DNA of 64,000 bases from Pomphorhynchus laevis (GCA_012934845.2 WNNJ02003568.1:1-64000); one strand, 5' to 3'. Positions 44,781 through 56,689 are shown, counted from the stretch's first letter. Notes: generated by a model from the sequence alone, not told the origin. Numbers and translations: made by a program.

Positions 44781-46255
44781 TTACTTAATGATATCTGTAA
44801 TTGCAGTAACAGAATTAGTAGGAGACTTGGGCTCGTAGATTAAAAGATTAGGGTCTATGACAAATTTTGGTTTTCTACATTTGGCGATTTCGTCTTTTAG
44901 CCGCTTGCAATCTGTAATTGCTACATGCTTACCTTGAAAATACTTAAGAAATTGCATTCTATGCAACATCTTTACAACATCTCGTTCGACGAAACCAGTT
45001 TCCTCGCAAATGCGCTTGATTGACACAATTTCACCGAGAGAGGCAGAGTTCAATATTTCTAGAATCTTCCATCTCCAAAAACTATCGTAACTTCTAAGAC
45101 CAAGATCGGATAATGGTCTCTCCGGTGTACCCTGTATCCCATCTCGTTTGCTTAGCTCGTAACTTAAGCTTATAACGAATTTTCCGTAGCCATGTTGCTG
45201 ATACGGAGGTAAAACAAGAATGCACGACAGATTGTAATTTTCAATTGATTGCTTTTCCTTCGTGAAATAACCGACCAGGTGTTCTTCTTGGTCATCCTTA
45301 ACTGTAATGATGTAAAAATCAAACGGCTCTACGTCGTAGTATACAGTTTTATGATCCAAAAATAGTTTGCCAAGCAGGCACAGTTTTTGACAATAGAGCT
45401 TGTGATTAAGGCAGTCCACATTATACACCGTAATTGCATCCTTTCTATAAATAACTTGACCGGGCGGATGTCGATATTTGCACAAGTGTAAGTGATAGCA
45501 ATAGCTTATTTCTCTCTTCATATAAGATAAACAGTGCTCACATATGAACAGTTTAGGTGCTATTCGGTACGACTTTGGAAATGGACTAAAATACCAACAT
45601 TGAATTTCGAACTTTCCGAACTGAATGCAATCAGTATATTTTACTTTTGTATTTTCAACAAATTCCATCTCTATTCTATTATTTTCATAATTGCTCTCGT
45701 AGCTCGTTGGATTTGTTTTAGATATATCTGAAATCTCATTTGAATTACTGTTTTGACTGTCCCATTCTAGTGATGTCGACTGGCGAGCTTTTTTCCGTAA
45801 AATACTTTGCTTACAGCTTTCCATTTTTTTGCCATCACAAGTGTCTTCACGATCGTTGCTTAACGTGACCTCATTTATATTCGATTTGCTATTTGTTACA
45901 ACGTCCAATTCACTTATAATGTGTCCGATATCCACCCATTCATCTAACCGTCGATCACTATCTGAAAAGTGAACAAAATATTCAGACATGCTATTTCGTT
46001 CTCTATTATTCCTTTTTGCTATAACCAATGCATTACGTTCTTGTCCATAACGATTTATTACTTTATATGAAAGCCCTTGAATTGGTTCTATTGATCGACG
46101 GCATTTAACGGGTGGATGGTTCGTGTTCGGTCTCTATGTAACAATATAAAAATGGTATTAAAAACGCTGATGACTACCTTTGCAATCATTACCTTTCTTT
46201 TTCTATCCTCTTCTAACGTCTCTGGTAAGTGATCATCAATATTTTCAGATGTCAT
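44781..46255 (-). CDS. KAT8: MYST-family histone acetyltransferase, MOF/KAT8 type
   Basis: Transfers acetyl from acetyl-CoA to histone lysines (H4K16 in known MOF, in MSL and NSL complexes, nucleus). Two exons, 46193-46255 and 44781-46133, with a 59-nt GT-AG intron, give 471 residues, close to the family (human 458). Order: short acidic start; chromo-barrel (about 45-90, EYFVHF, RRLDEWVD); variable Ser/Asn linker; MYST domain from about 185. C2HC finger Cys219, Cys222, His235, Cys239. Autoacetylation Lys283 (LFLDHKTVYYDVEPF), catalytic Cys325 (LSCILVLPPY), acetyl-CoA loop QQHGYGK (333-339; QRRGYGK in most MYST enzymes), general base Glu359 (TPERPLSDLG). KYTDCIQFGKFEI and YCQKLCLLGKLF favour MOF over Tip60. 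No breaks; possibly a diverged paralogue. Confidence 0.93.
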
Positions 46256-47039
46256 TTTCTTTTATCTGTAAATACTCATAAATATTCAATTTAAATCAAT
46301 TGAATTCCTTTTAGCAATTACATGTATTGATTGATGTTCACCAACACATCATAACATATTTAAACTATATATAATATTAATATAATAATATAAAATTACA
46401 TATTATAATATTTAATATTTGCACATTACTCTGAAATAAACTATTTATTGACACTAAAAGAAAATTAACAATATAATAGAACTAATGTGATATTAACTGT
46501 TCGGATAGATCTGAAAAGCCCCAATGAACTAATTTAATTTTTGTTATTTTTTCTAATTAAATTAAGCTTTTCAAAATACGCTGAAGATTATACGAAAATC
46601 AAGTATCAATAAATAATTTGTTTCCTAGTAATGTGCGAGCAAAACAAATTTTTATATTTGAATAGTTAATATCTATATTATAATTATAATATAATTATAA
46701 TATATTAACATATAATATCGACAAAACAATTTTACTCTGTAGATTTTATACAAACTCTTTATCAACCATATCATGTTGAATTTACTCTTACTTTTGCTCT
46801 TTCACTAAACATACCAATGTGTTCAGTAATATGCAACTATCTGACCATTTTCTAAAATATAAGATTACAACATAGATACATTAACTTCATTAATTTTGCG
46901 TCTTTTATATGCGATCTATAGGAAAACCTTATAACATTAAGTGATTCAATGAGCTTGTAATTTTGTCTTCTATTCATAAATCTGCACAAATTGTTTTAAA
47001 TATCGTTTTTATATCATTTAAATAATTTTTATCATTTAT
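46256..47039. other. Upstream flank of the MYST gene
   Basis: AT-rich, with tracts of ATATAATA. Presumably includes the promoter, but no element can be assigned. Confidence 0.4.
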
Positions 47040-47340
47040 CTGGCATTGAGATTCAAGGTATTCCTATAGGTACCCCAACCTATATCTCGACCTTCACACA
47101 TTTGAAGATCACTAAGTGGTTGGCTTCAATCAAGCTACTATGTCAAGTCGCCCAAATTGATCCCCATATCGCATATGTGGGGCTCACTAAATCTTTTCAG
47201 ATGAAATGCAGCTACTATACACGCACTATTCTACGCAAAGAGCCCGAATTGATCAAACTTAAATTGATGATAAAGAACAAATTATTTCCAGACTACTATT
47301 GGAATCTGATTATCATCAAGCCGATAAAGTTAGGCTGATT
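47040..47340 (+). mobile_element. RLE-family element, RT connection fragment
   Basis: Reads IQGIPIGTPTYISTFTHLKI, TKWLASIKLLCQVA, DPHIAYVGLTKSFQMKCSYYTRT. The pattern G-x-P-I-G-T, K-x-x-x-W, A-x-x-x-P-H-x-A-Y and W/S-Y-x-x-R-T is the region after RT motif C in this family. Only this segment remains; 47341-47880 holds no further recognisable part except a 9-bp hairpin (GCGCATGCA) at 47794-47820. Confidence 0.65.
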
Positions 47341-47879
47341 AAGAATATGCGATCCAACGTTTTAGCTTCCTTGGACTATTACAGCTCACATACGATGTGC
47401 GATACATACTCAACTGGTGTGGAAGAAAATGAGCAACGACTGAACAACTACAATGAACAACAACGACTCTAGATTTGAATGCACGATTGGACATTTCCTG
47501 TATGGGGTTGGGAGGATCAAGATTTAAGCGGAAATTTTTCGATGTTCCTATTATCTCTACTGTTGCTCAATCGTATATCAACCTCAGCCCATCTTCTTCG
47601 TTTCAATTTAACAAATAGAGGAAATTGCCAAATATGAAGAACGTGCAAGCAGAATCGAACGCGGATCATTATTCCCTTAGTATTATCGACAGTGGGATGT
47701 TTTGATTGTCGACTTATCAAGACGATCGCAATGGCGACGTCGCAGAGAAACACTTGACTTACTAAGATAAAGAGAAAGCTGTCTCTTGAACTTGCGCATG
47801 CATTATCTGCTTGCATGCGCGCGGCACGGTCGACCGTGGAAGACCATCTTTTTCAAACAAAAAAGATAATCAGTCTGTA

Positions 47880-48800
47880 ACATCACTCCTTTAACGTCAT
47901 GCAATACGCCGATGACATCCTCATCTATGCTCATGCACCCGCCCATCGCATACATGATATCGGTATTTCTGCCTCCAACTGTCTTTCTTCTATCTACAAA
48001 CGTCTCTCCAATCTTCATCTCGTTCTAAACCCCGACAAGTCCAAAAAAATGTGGATCCTCCCCCGTCAACCTAACGTATATTCTCCCTTTATCTTTTGCC
48101 TTTACAATCATCCCCGTAGTCCACAATCTCACTTTCTTAGGCTTTCATTTCGATGATACCATTCCATTAAACCTTTTGTCCGTGACAAGGTCAACTCGTC
48201 TAACTTAATTCTCCGTGAAATTTGCCGTATCCGCTTCCTTATCGACTTCCCTTCTTGCATGTATCTTCTTTCATCGATTTTGTTTCCTAAAATCGATTAC
48301 TGCCCCAGCATTTTCGCCAATTTTTCAACATCCATCATTCTATCTCTACAACGCATCATCAACCCCGCCGTTCGAGTGCTCCTACGTCTCCGTCGCTTCG
48401 ACCACACTTCCACATATATTTCCCAACTCTCCTGGCCCACCATCCACATGCGCATCTAACTCCACCTTCCTCTCGTAACTTTTCGTCTCATTGCTGTCGG
48501 CTCCCCATCGTTCATCAACCTTTCTTTCTTAGACGCCGCTCGCCCTATCTCTCTATCACTGCGTTTTCCCTCTTACTCCACGTTCCCAATTACTCTAACA
48601 ACTACGGTCTCCGATCCTTTCTCATCGCCGTCCCCTTGCCTGGAATCAGCTCCTCCTCGACGTCCGCCGGGCTCCCTCCATTATCACATTTAAAACACTC
48701 CTCCGTTCTCACCCTCTCGACACATGATGAATATTTTTTCTCATGGTCATGCAAGCGGGAGCCTGCACTCATTTGTCATGTAAAAATAAATCTTTTTTCA
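47880..48800 (+). mobile_element. L2/CR1-type LINE, 5-prime truncated 3-prime copy
   Basis: Begins mid-RT with a frame MQYADDILIYAHAPAHRIHD identical in residues to the intact copy at 60065 and continues to the 3' end (ACTCATTTGTCATGT against ACGCATTTGTCACGT). It has frame changes and differs by scattered substitutions. 5' truncation is the usual outcome of target-primed reverse transcription. Confidence 0.9.
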
Positions 48801-49219
48801 TGGATTACAATTCTATCAAACATTATGGGCCATTCGAGGGTAACCTTATTTGTGGATTTTTCAATAAATTTATATAATTTAAAAAATATATCATAATAAT
48901 TACTGCAAAAAATATAGTTAAAAATTCTCCTTGATTATTAAACTGTTTACAATTTCAGATATCATACAACAAAAAGTTATCTGAAGTAAATTACAGTTTT
49001 AAAAAGAAAACCTGCTTCGTTCGCAAAATGTTGTTCATACAATAATAATAAGGATTTCTTAATAAAATAAGACAGGCAAAAGGTCACTAAAAAAAGAAAT
49101 AATCAATCAGAAACATTCAACTGTAGACTTTAATGTTGTTAGTCTTCACATCTTCATGGCCCCAGGTCAAGTGGGATTTGAGCACTCCAACCAATTCAAC
49201 ACCACGCCTTCCTACTGAG

Positions 49220-49921
49220 TCACCCGGAGTTTTTCACTTCCCGAAGAATCCAATCGAGGCAAACTATGCTGGGTAAACGAGAGACAAGGAGCTTAAAAAA
49301 CCTTAGCATTTGCTCCGGGGGACGTCCTCTAGAAAAAAAGACTAATCCCGAGATAGCCGAAGTACCCCAGAGGCACACTTGGATTTTCCCATTTAATGAC
49401 AGATGCTGAGCCCGTTTAAGGGCCCACATAGCTTTCTTCAGAATAAGTTTAAGTCTATCCAGGTCAGCTTTCGCTGACCAATTCACCGAAACGGTGAACC
49501 CCAGGTATTTTATGTGACTCGAGAAGATAGGGAGTGGTTGAGGTTGCAAACTGGAGGAGAGTGCAGAGAGTGCTAATCTCTTATGTTTCCATTTTGTCGC
49601 AGAGGTGCCATTAAAAACAACTACCTGCCATTTTGCGGAGTTTAAAATAAGATTGGATGGGGGTAACTGATCTTTTAATCTTAAAAAGAAACAGCTGACA
49701 TCCGAGACTATATCTTTGCACCTGCGTCCAGAGAACAGGGCTGTGGTGTCATCAGCGTATACCACTAGACGTTGTTCACGTTTAATTATTTTAAAGAGTT
49801 CAATTGAAGCAGCAAGATATAAGATTGGATAAAGAGATGATCCTTGAGGCACACCCGTAATAGGGTAGAACTGAGGCGCATCAGAGTCGTCTTCATAATT
49901 TAATCGCATGGTGTACACCAT
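49220..49921 (-). CDS. LINE K copy 1, RT palm and thumb
   Basis: A 233-codon open frame with GVPQGSSLYP (motif B; GSPLSP in copy 2), YADD (motif C) and the conserved region from KYLGFTVSVNWS to the stop. It has no intact upstream palm in frame, because a frame change at about 49925 separates it from motif A. Confidence 0.7.
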   Translation of the reverse strand: MVYTMRLNYEDDSDAPQFYPITGVPQGSSLYPILYLAASIELFKIIKREQRLVVYADDTTALFSGRRCKDIVSDVSCFFLRLKDQLPPSNLILNSAKWQVVVFNGTSATKWKHKRLALSALSSSLQPQPLPIFSSHIKYLGFTVSVNWSAKADLDRLKLILKKAMWALKRAQHLSLNGKIQVCLWGTSAISGLVFFSRGRPPEQMLRFFKLLVSRLPSIVCLDWILREVKNSG

Positions 49922-51584
49922 ATCTCTACCCTGTTAACAATTCTCGCAGGCAACTCGAGGGACCTGAGAGAAGAGATAACAAGGGGAATGGAGATGCGGT
50001 CAAATGCAGCAGAAAATCAAGGGAAACAGCCACAGCAAGTTGATGACTATTCTCCTGCCAAAACTGATGCACTTCACGTGCAACCGAATAAACCGAGCGA
50101 CCTTTAACGAACCCATGGAAACCTGGTGAGATTAAATTACGCATACTTAAATGATCGTGGATTTTACGCGCAAGCGCTTTCTCGTAAATAGAGATGAGGG
50201 AGTTTTGAATCAAAATCGGCCGCAGATCTTTAGGGCAAGAAATCGATTTCTTTATGGGTAAAAACACACGTTGGCTAATATTTATGCCAGCAATATTGGG
50301 CAGGAAGGCTAATAGCATTATGATGGCGACCTCCTTTTTCTGACTGTCTGTCAAAAGCTGACAGACCCGAGTAGAGAGTGACGCGTGGGTTCTGGATGTG
50401 CCTGGAAGTGGCTCGCAGGAGTTCAGGATATCTGTGACAGATAGATATCTACTCCTGAAGTCACACCAAGGCGGGATTGGTTGGGGAGGTTGAGTGGTTC
50501 CATAATTATGTAAGGATAGTGACTCCTCTAAAACTTTGTCAAGGCGTATGCTACTAATCCAAAACAAAGCTCTATTCTTCCATCAGACAAACTTCTCCTT
50601 CTTGAATATCTTCCAGAAGGAAGCATGAGAAGGGTAATGGTGAGCAATGCTTGCCCTATCCCTGCTTAGCTGGAACGTATATCTGCAGCTCCAGTATTCA
50701 TTCGAGATGGCCTGTCTGGCGGAAACAGAGAGATTAGGGAGGTGTAGCATTTTAGCTAGTAACTTGAATTTTGTTGGAGTGGGATTGTATATTCGACCTT
50801 TACAGGTAGTCGAAAGCAACGCGGTATCTTGCGATGAGAGGTAGGAATTAAATTCGGTCAAACTCTCATTACCAATTCAAGGGAAGAGTTGGATAGCTGC
50901 CTGAAAGAAGGCCACTCTGATGGGATCAAAGTGAAACCTCCTTCTAAGCAACGTATGTTCCTCTGTCCGCCAGCGAATAAGGTCATGAGGTGGTCTGATG
51001 TTGGCGCGACTGCTCAGTACAGATGGGTTTTAACAACCACTTCTTATGAATCAGTAATATGTCGAGGAGAGAATTAGTTGTTGAGCAATGAAAGGTGGGG
51101 GAAGGTGGTTTGTGAATAAGATAGTCGTTCCTGGTTCTGCGGTTTGCTAAATTAATCAAACGACCAGTTCTGTCGTTGAATCCCCTGACCGGATATAAAT
51201 ATTAGCTATGCTGATGCGTTTACCGTTTTTATAGAGTGATATAGCTAAACAAGACAGGGCTGAACAAGAATAGTTCAGTACGAGGGATGATCTTAAAGAG
51301 TTCTTTCCCAGGGTTAAAATTCCTTAAGAAGAAGAGTGAGGTGGGGTTATGTACGGAGTATACTGGGAATAAATGTGCTTAGGGATGAATCGAGTAATGT
51401 CCAGGGGGAGACGACTAGACCGCGTCTCCTGAAGGACGTTAACATCTGCATCTATACCGGATAAAATTCTAAGGGCAGAAGCACCTCCCGAATTTCACTG
51501 AAGAATACTCAGTGAAAAAGTATCACGAGTACTCTGCATTGCGTTAGATTAGCTGGGTGGGATTGCCTTACATAGGCGGAGTCA

Positions 51585-51612
51585 GGGGTGGAAAGGTCGC
51601 CCTTTCCACCCC
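51585..51612. repeat. Perfect 12-bp GC-rich hairpin, 4-nt loop
   Basis: GGGGTGGAAAGG, loop TCGC, CCTTTCCACCCC, inside the ORF1 3' region of LINE K copy 1. Copy 2 lacks it at the corresponding place, so it is specific to this copy. Confidence 0.85.
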
Positions 51613-52825
51613 AAGTGGAAATACACTTCCCCACGGCATTGTCTTCATTTCCCATGAGTGCCTCAACTTTACCGGTTTTTGATTTGATCAACTTACCGAT
51701 CTTCACCGGAGGAACCGTGTGTGCTGATGCGTCTCTTTTGATTCGGCAACTGCCGCATGACCTAAAATTTCCGAAGCCTTGAACAAAACAGCCAGCTGCC
51801 TATCAATAAGAAGTCCATTTGCTTCAGTGTGGATTGCTTGTTGGTGTCGAGAAGTCTTATGATATCTATGTCTGTCATCCAATATGCAATAGCCATAAAA
51901 CTAATGGAATCGATCTTTTTGGGGCAGGAGGAGCAGTGTCGGGAACGGTATTGTTTAAAGTCAGCATATTTCCTCGAACAGGCCGGATGTGCTCCACCAC
52001 AAATTAAGCACTTTATTTAAGAGAAGCATTTTCTGCCGGATTGCTGGCAATTTTTCGAACCGCAAATACCACACGACTTTTCCTTGTCACATCCAGAGCA
52101 CCAGTGACCCCATTTATGACACAAGTTGCAGTGGGGATAGATTACGTCATTTGTGCTAACGTGTATAAACTTTAAGTTATACCCTAGAAAGTGATTAAAG
52201 GCAGCTTTTGATAGAGTCTCAGCTGAATCAATTGAGTACGAAACGAAAGCGATCGGGAGAGGAAGACCATCCTTCCATCACAGACCTAAAGTTTGTTACT
52301 TTAAATAATTTTTCCAAGGACTCTATGCCCTTCTCCTCCAGGTGGGGAGGAGGGTTAGAGATCTTAAGGGATGCTTGAATAGGTTTGATAATTAGTTTGC
52401 CAAGTTGTGATAATTTATTATAGAAATAAGCTTCATATTCCTTCGCCAAGTCTCCCGAAATGAAGGAAATTTTAATCTATGCTTCATAGAATCTTGCAGA
52501 ATTAAACAGAACTCTGTTAGTGTATTTTGCTGCAAATTTACGAAAAAATGTTGAACAGATTATGACGCTCTGACGGTTCCTTTATTTCTTATTTTGCAGC
52601 GGAAGGTAACAAAGCACTTACCTCGACTATATTATTAGAAATTACCTTGATCTTGCTTGCGTTATCAGCGATTTTTGCTTGAAATTGCATACTTTTAGAA
52701 AACTTTTGAGACTCTGTTATTGCACTCATTTCACAAAATTCGGAAAACTGTACATACAATGGGCCTAACGCATGTTGCAAAGAATGTAAATGTGCAAAAT
52801 CAAAACAGCGATGTATTAATCGTCA

Positions 52826-52846
52826 GGTAAATAAATAAATAAATAT
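52826..52846 (-). repeat. (ATTT)n tail of LINE K copy 2
   Basis: TAAATAAATAAATAAATA on plus, i.e. repeated ATTT on the element strand, between the 3' end of copy 2 and the 5' end of copy 1. Confidence 0.75.
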
Positions 52847-53317
52847 TTTCTTAATAGAAAGATAACACAAGGCAACAGAACAGAACACAACACATCAGCC
52901 AGTACTTAGACAACGTTCGATACACAGCAGAACCATAATTGTTCATCTGTAGTCTTCCAAAACCTCCTACAAGCTGACGTCCAGAGGAATCAGAGCCCTC
53001 CAACCAATCCAACTCGCCGCCTTACGACTGAACCACCCGGGGTCTGCCACCCCCTGAAGGATCCAATCGCGGCGGACGATGCCAGGTAAGCGGGACACGA
53101 GCAGCTTCAAGAACCTTAGCCTTTGCTCAGGGGGACGTCCTCTCGAAAAGAAGACTAATCCCGAGATAGACCAGGTACCCCAGAGACGTACCTGGGATTT
53201 CTCCCTTAATGACAGATGATGTGTCCGTTTCAGGGCCCATCTAGCTCTATTCATGATACGTTTAAGTCTATCCAGGTCAGCCTTAGCTGACCAGTTCAAG
53301 GTCAAAGAAAATCCCAG

Positions 53318-54067
53318 TTATCTTACTCGACTAGAAAAGACAGAGAGTGGTTCGTAGGGCAGTAAGGAGGATAGAGCAGAGAGTGCTAATCTCTTAAGCT
53401 TTTTCTTCGTCGTAGGGGCGCCATGAAAAACAACCACCTGCGATTTTGAGGAGTTTAAAATAAGGTTGGACTTGGGAAGCTGGTCTTTTAATCTTAAAAA
53501 TATCTGGCAGATGTCAGAGACTACGTCTTTGCACCTGCGTCCAGAAAACAGGGCTGTAGTATCATCAGCGTATACCACTAGACGTTTTTCACGTTTAAAT
53601 ATTTTGAACAGTTGAATGGAGGCAGCAAGATACAAGATAGGAGAAAGTGGTGAACCTTGAGGCACTCCTGTAATAGGGTAGAACTGACGTGCATCAGGGT
53701 CGTCTTCATAGAAGAATCGCTTGGTGTACAACAGTATATCCACCCTGTTAACAATTCTCGCTGGCAACCCGAGGGACCTGAGAGAAGAGATCACAAAGGG
53801 AATGGAGATACGGTCAAATGCGGCAGAGAAATCAAGGAAAACAGCCACAACGAGTTGATTGCTATTCTCTCGATAATACTGCTGCACCTCACCAACTGCT
53901 GAATATACCGAGCGACCTTTGACGAACACATGATACCTACGGCTCATCGAGATGGGCCGCAGGTATTTTGGAGAGCGAACCGGATTTCTCTTAGGGATAA
54001 AAATTCTCTTGCTAATATTGATGCCGGCTACATTAGAGGGCGATGCTAAAAGCATAGTGACGGCCAC
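53318..54067 (-). CDS. LINE K copy 2, reverse transcriptase core
   Basis: A 249-codon frame holding KRIFIPKRNP, KYLRPIS, KGRSVYS, motif A FLDFSAAFDRI, motif B GVPQGSPLSP and motif C YADD. A short deletion relative to copy 1 removes the SLISIYEKAL helix between KYLRPIS and HVFVKGRS, so the palm is incomplete. Confidence 0.75.
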   Translation of the reverse strand: MAVTMLLASPSNVAGINISKRIFIPKRNPVRSPKYLRPISMSRRYHVFVKGRSVYSAVGEVQQYYRENSNQLVVAVFLDFSAAFDRISIPFVISSLRSLGLPARIVNRVDILLYTKRFFYEDDPDARQFYPITGVPQGSPLSPILYLAASIQLFKIFKREKRLVVYADDTTALFSGRRCKDVVSDICQIFLRLKDQLPKSNLILNSSKSQVVVFHGAPTTKKKLKRLALSALSSLLPYEPLSVFSSRVR

Positions 54068-55380
54068 TTATCTCCATAGATAGGCTGTCAAAAGCTGACA
54101 GACCCGAGAAGACAGTGGAGCGGTGGACTTGGAGGTGCCCGGAAGAGGACCCCAGGCATTCAGGATCTCTGAAACAGAGATATCCCTACTCCTGAAGTCC
54201 CCCCCAAGGCGGGATTGGTTGCGGTGATTGCGTGGCTCCATAATTATGTAGGGCAAGTAACTCCTTCAAAACATTAGCAAGACCGATGCTACCAATCCAC
54301 ACATATACCCTCTCCCTCCAACAAACAAATCTCGCTTTCTTGAATATCTTTCAGAAGGAAGACCGGGACGGATAAAGGGAAGCAATGCTTGCCCTATCCT
54401 TACCCAGCTGGAACCTATATCTAGTGCCTTAGTATTCTTTCGAGAGAGATTGACGTGCAGAAGAAGAGAGATTGGGAAGATGGAGCATATGTGCAAGGAT
54501 CTTGAGCTTTGTTAGAGTAGGATTGAAAAGGCGACCTTTATAGTAATCGATAAAATCCCAGTAGCTTACGAAGAAAGGTAGGAATTGAATTCCGTTAAAC
54601 TCTCATTCCCAATTCGGAGGAAGCGCCGGACAGCTGCCTGAAAGACCGCCACTCTGATTGGATCAAAGCGGAATCTCCTCTGAAGCAGCATGTCCTCTTC
54701 TATCCGCAACGAATTAGGGCATGAGAGGTGGACAGATGTTGACGCGACTGTTCAGTACAGAGGGGTTTTAAGAACCACCTCTCATGAATCAGTAGAAGGT
54801 CGAGGAGTGAGTTTGTTGTAGAGCAATGAAAGGTAGGGGATGGTAGTTTATGAATGAAGAACCGGTTCCTAGCTCTGCGGAGTGCTGCATTAATCCAACG
54901 ACCAGTTCTGTCGTTGAAATCACTAGTACCATGTCATAGCCGCTATCAATGATCCGATCCAGGAAATCACGATTCTTGTGAATATCCCCTGGACGGATGT
55001 AGACATTGACTATACTGAGGCGTTTACCGTTCTTACAGAGAGAAACTACTAAATAAGAAAGGGCTGGACAAGAATAATTTAAAAGAAGAGAGGATCTTAA
55101 AGAGCATTTAACTAGGGTCACGAGTCCTTGAGATGAAGAGGAGTGAGGCGGGGTTATGTACGGAGTATAGTGGGAACAAATGTGCTTAGGGATGAATCGA
55201 GTAATGTCCTGGGGGGAGACAGATAGACCGCGTTTCCTGAAGGACTATAACATCTGCATCTTGGCTTGAGAGAAGTCTAAAGGCCGCAGCTCCTCCTGAA
55301 TTCCACTGAACAATGTTCAGTGAAAAACGTTCACCGATACTTGACATAGAGTTGACTCAGTTATACAAGAATACGGGACC

Positions 55381-56460
55381 CTAAACATGACTAGAGATAG
55401 AAGGGTTACCCCCTCCACCACTAGCCAGGTCCCCGACCGGCACTACCCCTCGAGCAGCAGCATCATTTTTCAGTGAGATTACAGGCTGAGAACAGCCCCT
55501 TGCCTTCTTTTTCTTAAGGTCTATAATCTTTAGAGGGGGCACTGTTTCCAAACCAGGACGCTTGTTTGAAACAGGCATCTGAACATCTGGAGTCACAGGC
55601 TGCGGGCAGCATAGGAAGTTGCATAAGTTGGAAATCAAGGCTTCCAGACGGTTACTGGATGCCTGAATTTTTACATCCATAAGTTTCAAAATATCAATGT
55701 CAGTCATCTTCCGTTCCGACGGTAAAGAAGTAACACGGTGATCAGCTGCAGGACGCTGTTTTGAGAATAGGTTAGAATACTTCGTAAAAAGCGGACATCT
55801 CCTGGACCACAAGGTATGACCATCTCTACAATTACAGCAGCAAAGGGAAGCATCACATTTAACTCCAGAGGTAAGGGAAGAGCAGTTCCCAGAAGAACAG
55901 AGACCGCAAATCCTAGGTAGACTGCAAGACGACTCCCAGTGCCCCCACTGGTGACAAATGTCACAGTGAGGATATGTAAAACCATCCTCATCAATCTTAA
56001 CGAATTTCAGGTTAAACCCTAGGAATGGGTTCGTACAGGAGCGCTCCAGTATATCTGCTTGAGAGGAATAAGCAGTGGCAAATACCACAGGGACTTCCAG
56101 ACCAGCTTTATTGACTACTCTCCTCAGAGAGGATAGCTTAAATAGCGCTTTGAGGGAGGCTACATCTTCCTCCTCCAAATGAGTGGGGACGTTTGCAATT
56201 TTGAGTGTAGTCTGAATATGTTTAACAGAAATCTTACCAGAGTCTTTTAATTTGAGATCAAAATAAGATGCATAATCAGTAAGAAGGTTCGAATTACCGA
56301 AAGAAACCTTTAAATTATTATCGAAGGTTATAACCGAAACAGGATTCTGTTTCGGCACCTGTAATGCAAAATCACGAAGGAATACATTAAAAAGATCTTG
56401 CCTTTTTATAGGAATATTACTAGTGATAATACATAAATTCTTGGCTTTAGGAATAGGGGG
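55381..56460 (-). CDS. LINE K copy 2, ORF1 (gag-like RNA-binding protein)
   Basis: About 325-355 residues, open to the TAA-side stop at 55381. The N-terminal part (NIPIKRQDLFNVFLRDFA, then LKIANVPTHLEEEDVASL) resembles a degenerate RNA-recognition fold. A CCHC knuckle CDICHQWGHWESSC is followed by CGLC and CCNCRDGHTLWSRRC. C-terminal region is Lys/Pro-rich with KKKKARG, a possible nuclear signal. Such ORF1 proteins coat LINE RNA. No ATG is obvious; the frame extends upstream through a run of nine G at about 56470, where length changes would be expected. Confidence 0.78.
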   Translation of the reverse strand, partial: PPIPKAKNLCIITSNIPIKRQDLFNVFLRDFALQVPKQNPVSVITFDNNLKVSFGNSNLLTDYASYFDLKLKDSGKISVKHIQTTLKIANVPTHLEEEDVASLKALFKLSSLRRVVNKAGLEVPVVFATAYSSQADILERSCTNPFLGFNLKFVKIDEDGFTYPHCDICHQWGHWESSCSLPRICGLCSSGNCSSLTSGVKCDASLCCCNCRDGHTLWSRRCPLFTKYSNLFSKQRPAADHRVTSLPSERKMTDIDILKLMDVKIQASSNRLEALISNLCNFLCCPQPVTPDVQMPVSNKRPGLETVPPLKIIDLKKKKARGCSQPVISLKNDAAARGVVPVGDLASGGGGNPSISSHV

Positions 56461-56689
56461 AAGAACAACCCCCCCCCATCAGCATGAAATTTTAAGAAAT
56501 CTCTTACCTTGAGCTCCACCAGTGTTCGAACATTACAATGCGGCATATCACAAAAATTGCAACAACCTATGATTAGTTCATCGAGTATTGGACATTATAC
56601 TCAAAAAATGTACAAGATGCAGCCTTGAATTCAATATCATCAAACATTTGTCGACAATCATTAAAAATCAAGTAAAAATTTTCTTGACA

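Larger units (their letters stand above)
49130..52790 (-). mobile_element. LINE family K, copy 1
   Basis: Minus strand: ORF1 remnants (MSAITESQKFSKSMQFQ at 52740; SLKISNPPPHLEEKGIESL at 52340; Cys-rich knuckle region at 52120-52030), a decayed endonuclease (51450-50900), then RT in pieces: DLRPILIQNSLISIYEKAL (50240), HGFVKGRSVYSVA (50120), PITGVPQGSSLYPILYLAASI (49850), VVYADDTTALFSGRRC (49755), IKYLGFTVSVNWSAKADL (49520), GLVFFSRGRPPEQMLRF. Numerous stops and indels. The 3' end lies near 49130. It sits head to tail with copy 2. Confidence 0.85.
52850..56530 (-). mobile_element. LINE family K, copy 2 (better preserved)
   Basis: Order on minus: ORF1 (about 56460-55381), endonuclease (DADVIVLQETRS at 55260, VVSLCKNGKRLSIVNVYIRPG at 55045), RT (53,940-53,320: KGRSVYSAVGEV, FLDFSAAFDRISIP, GVPQGSPLSPILYL, VVYADDTTALFSG), terminal region to 52967, and an ATTT tail. 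It differs from copy 1 by scattered substitutions and indels; the endonuclease and early RT have breaks. ORF1 with Cys/His knuckles and an apurinic-type endonuclease point to the Jockey/I group. Confidence 0.88.
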
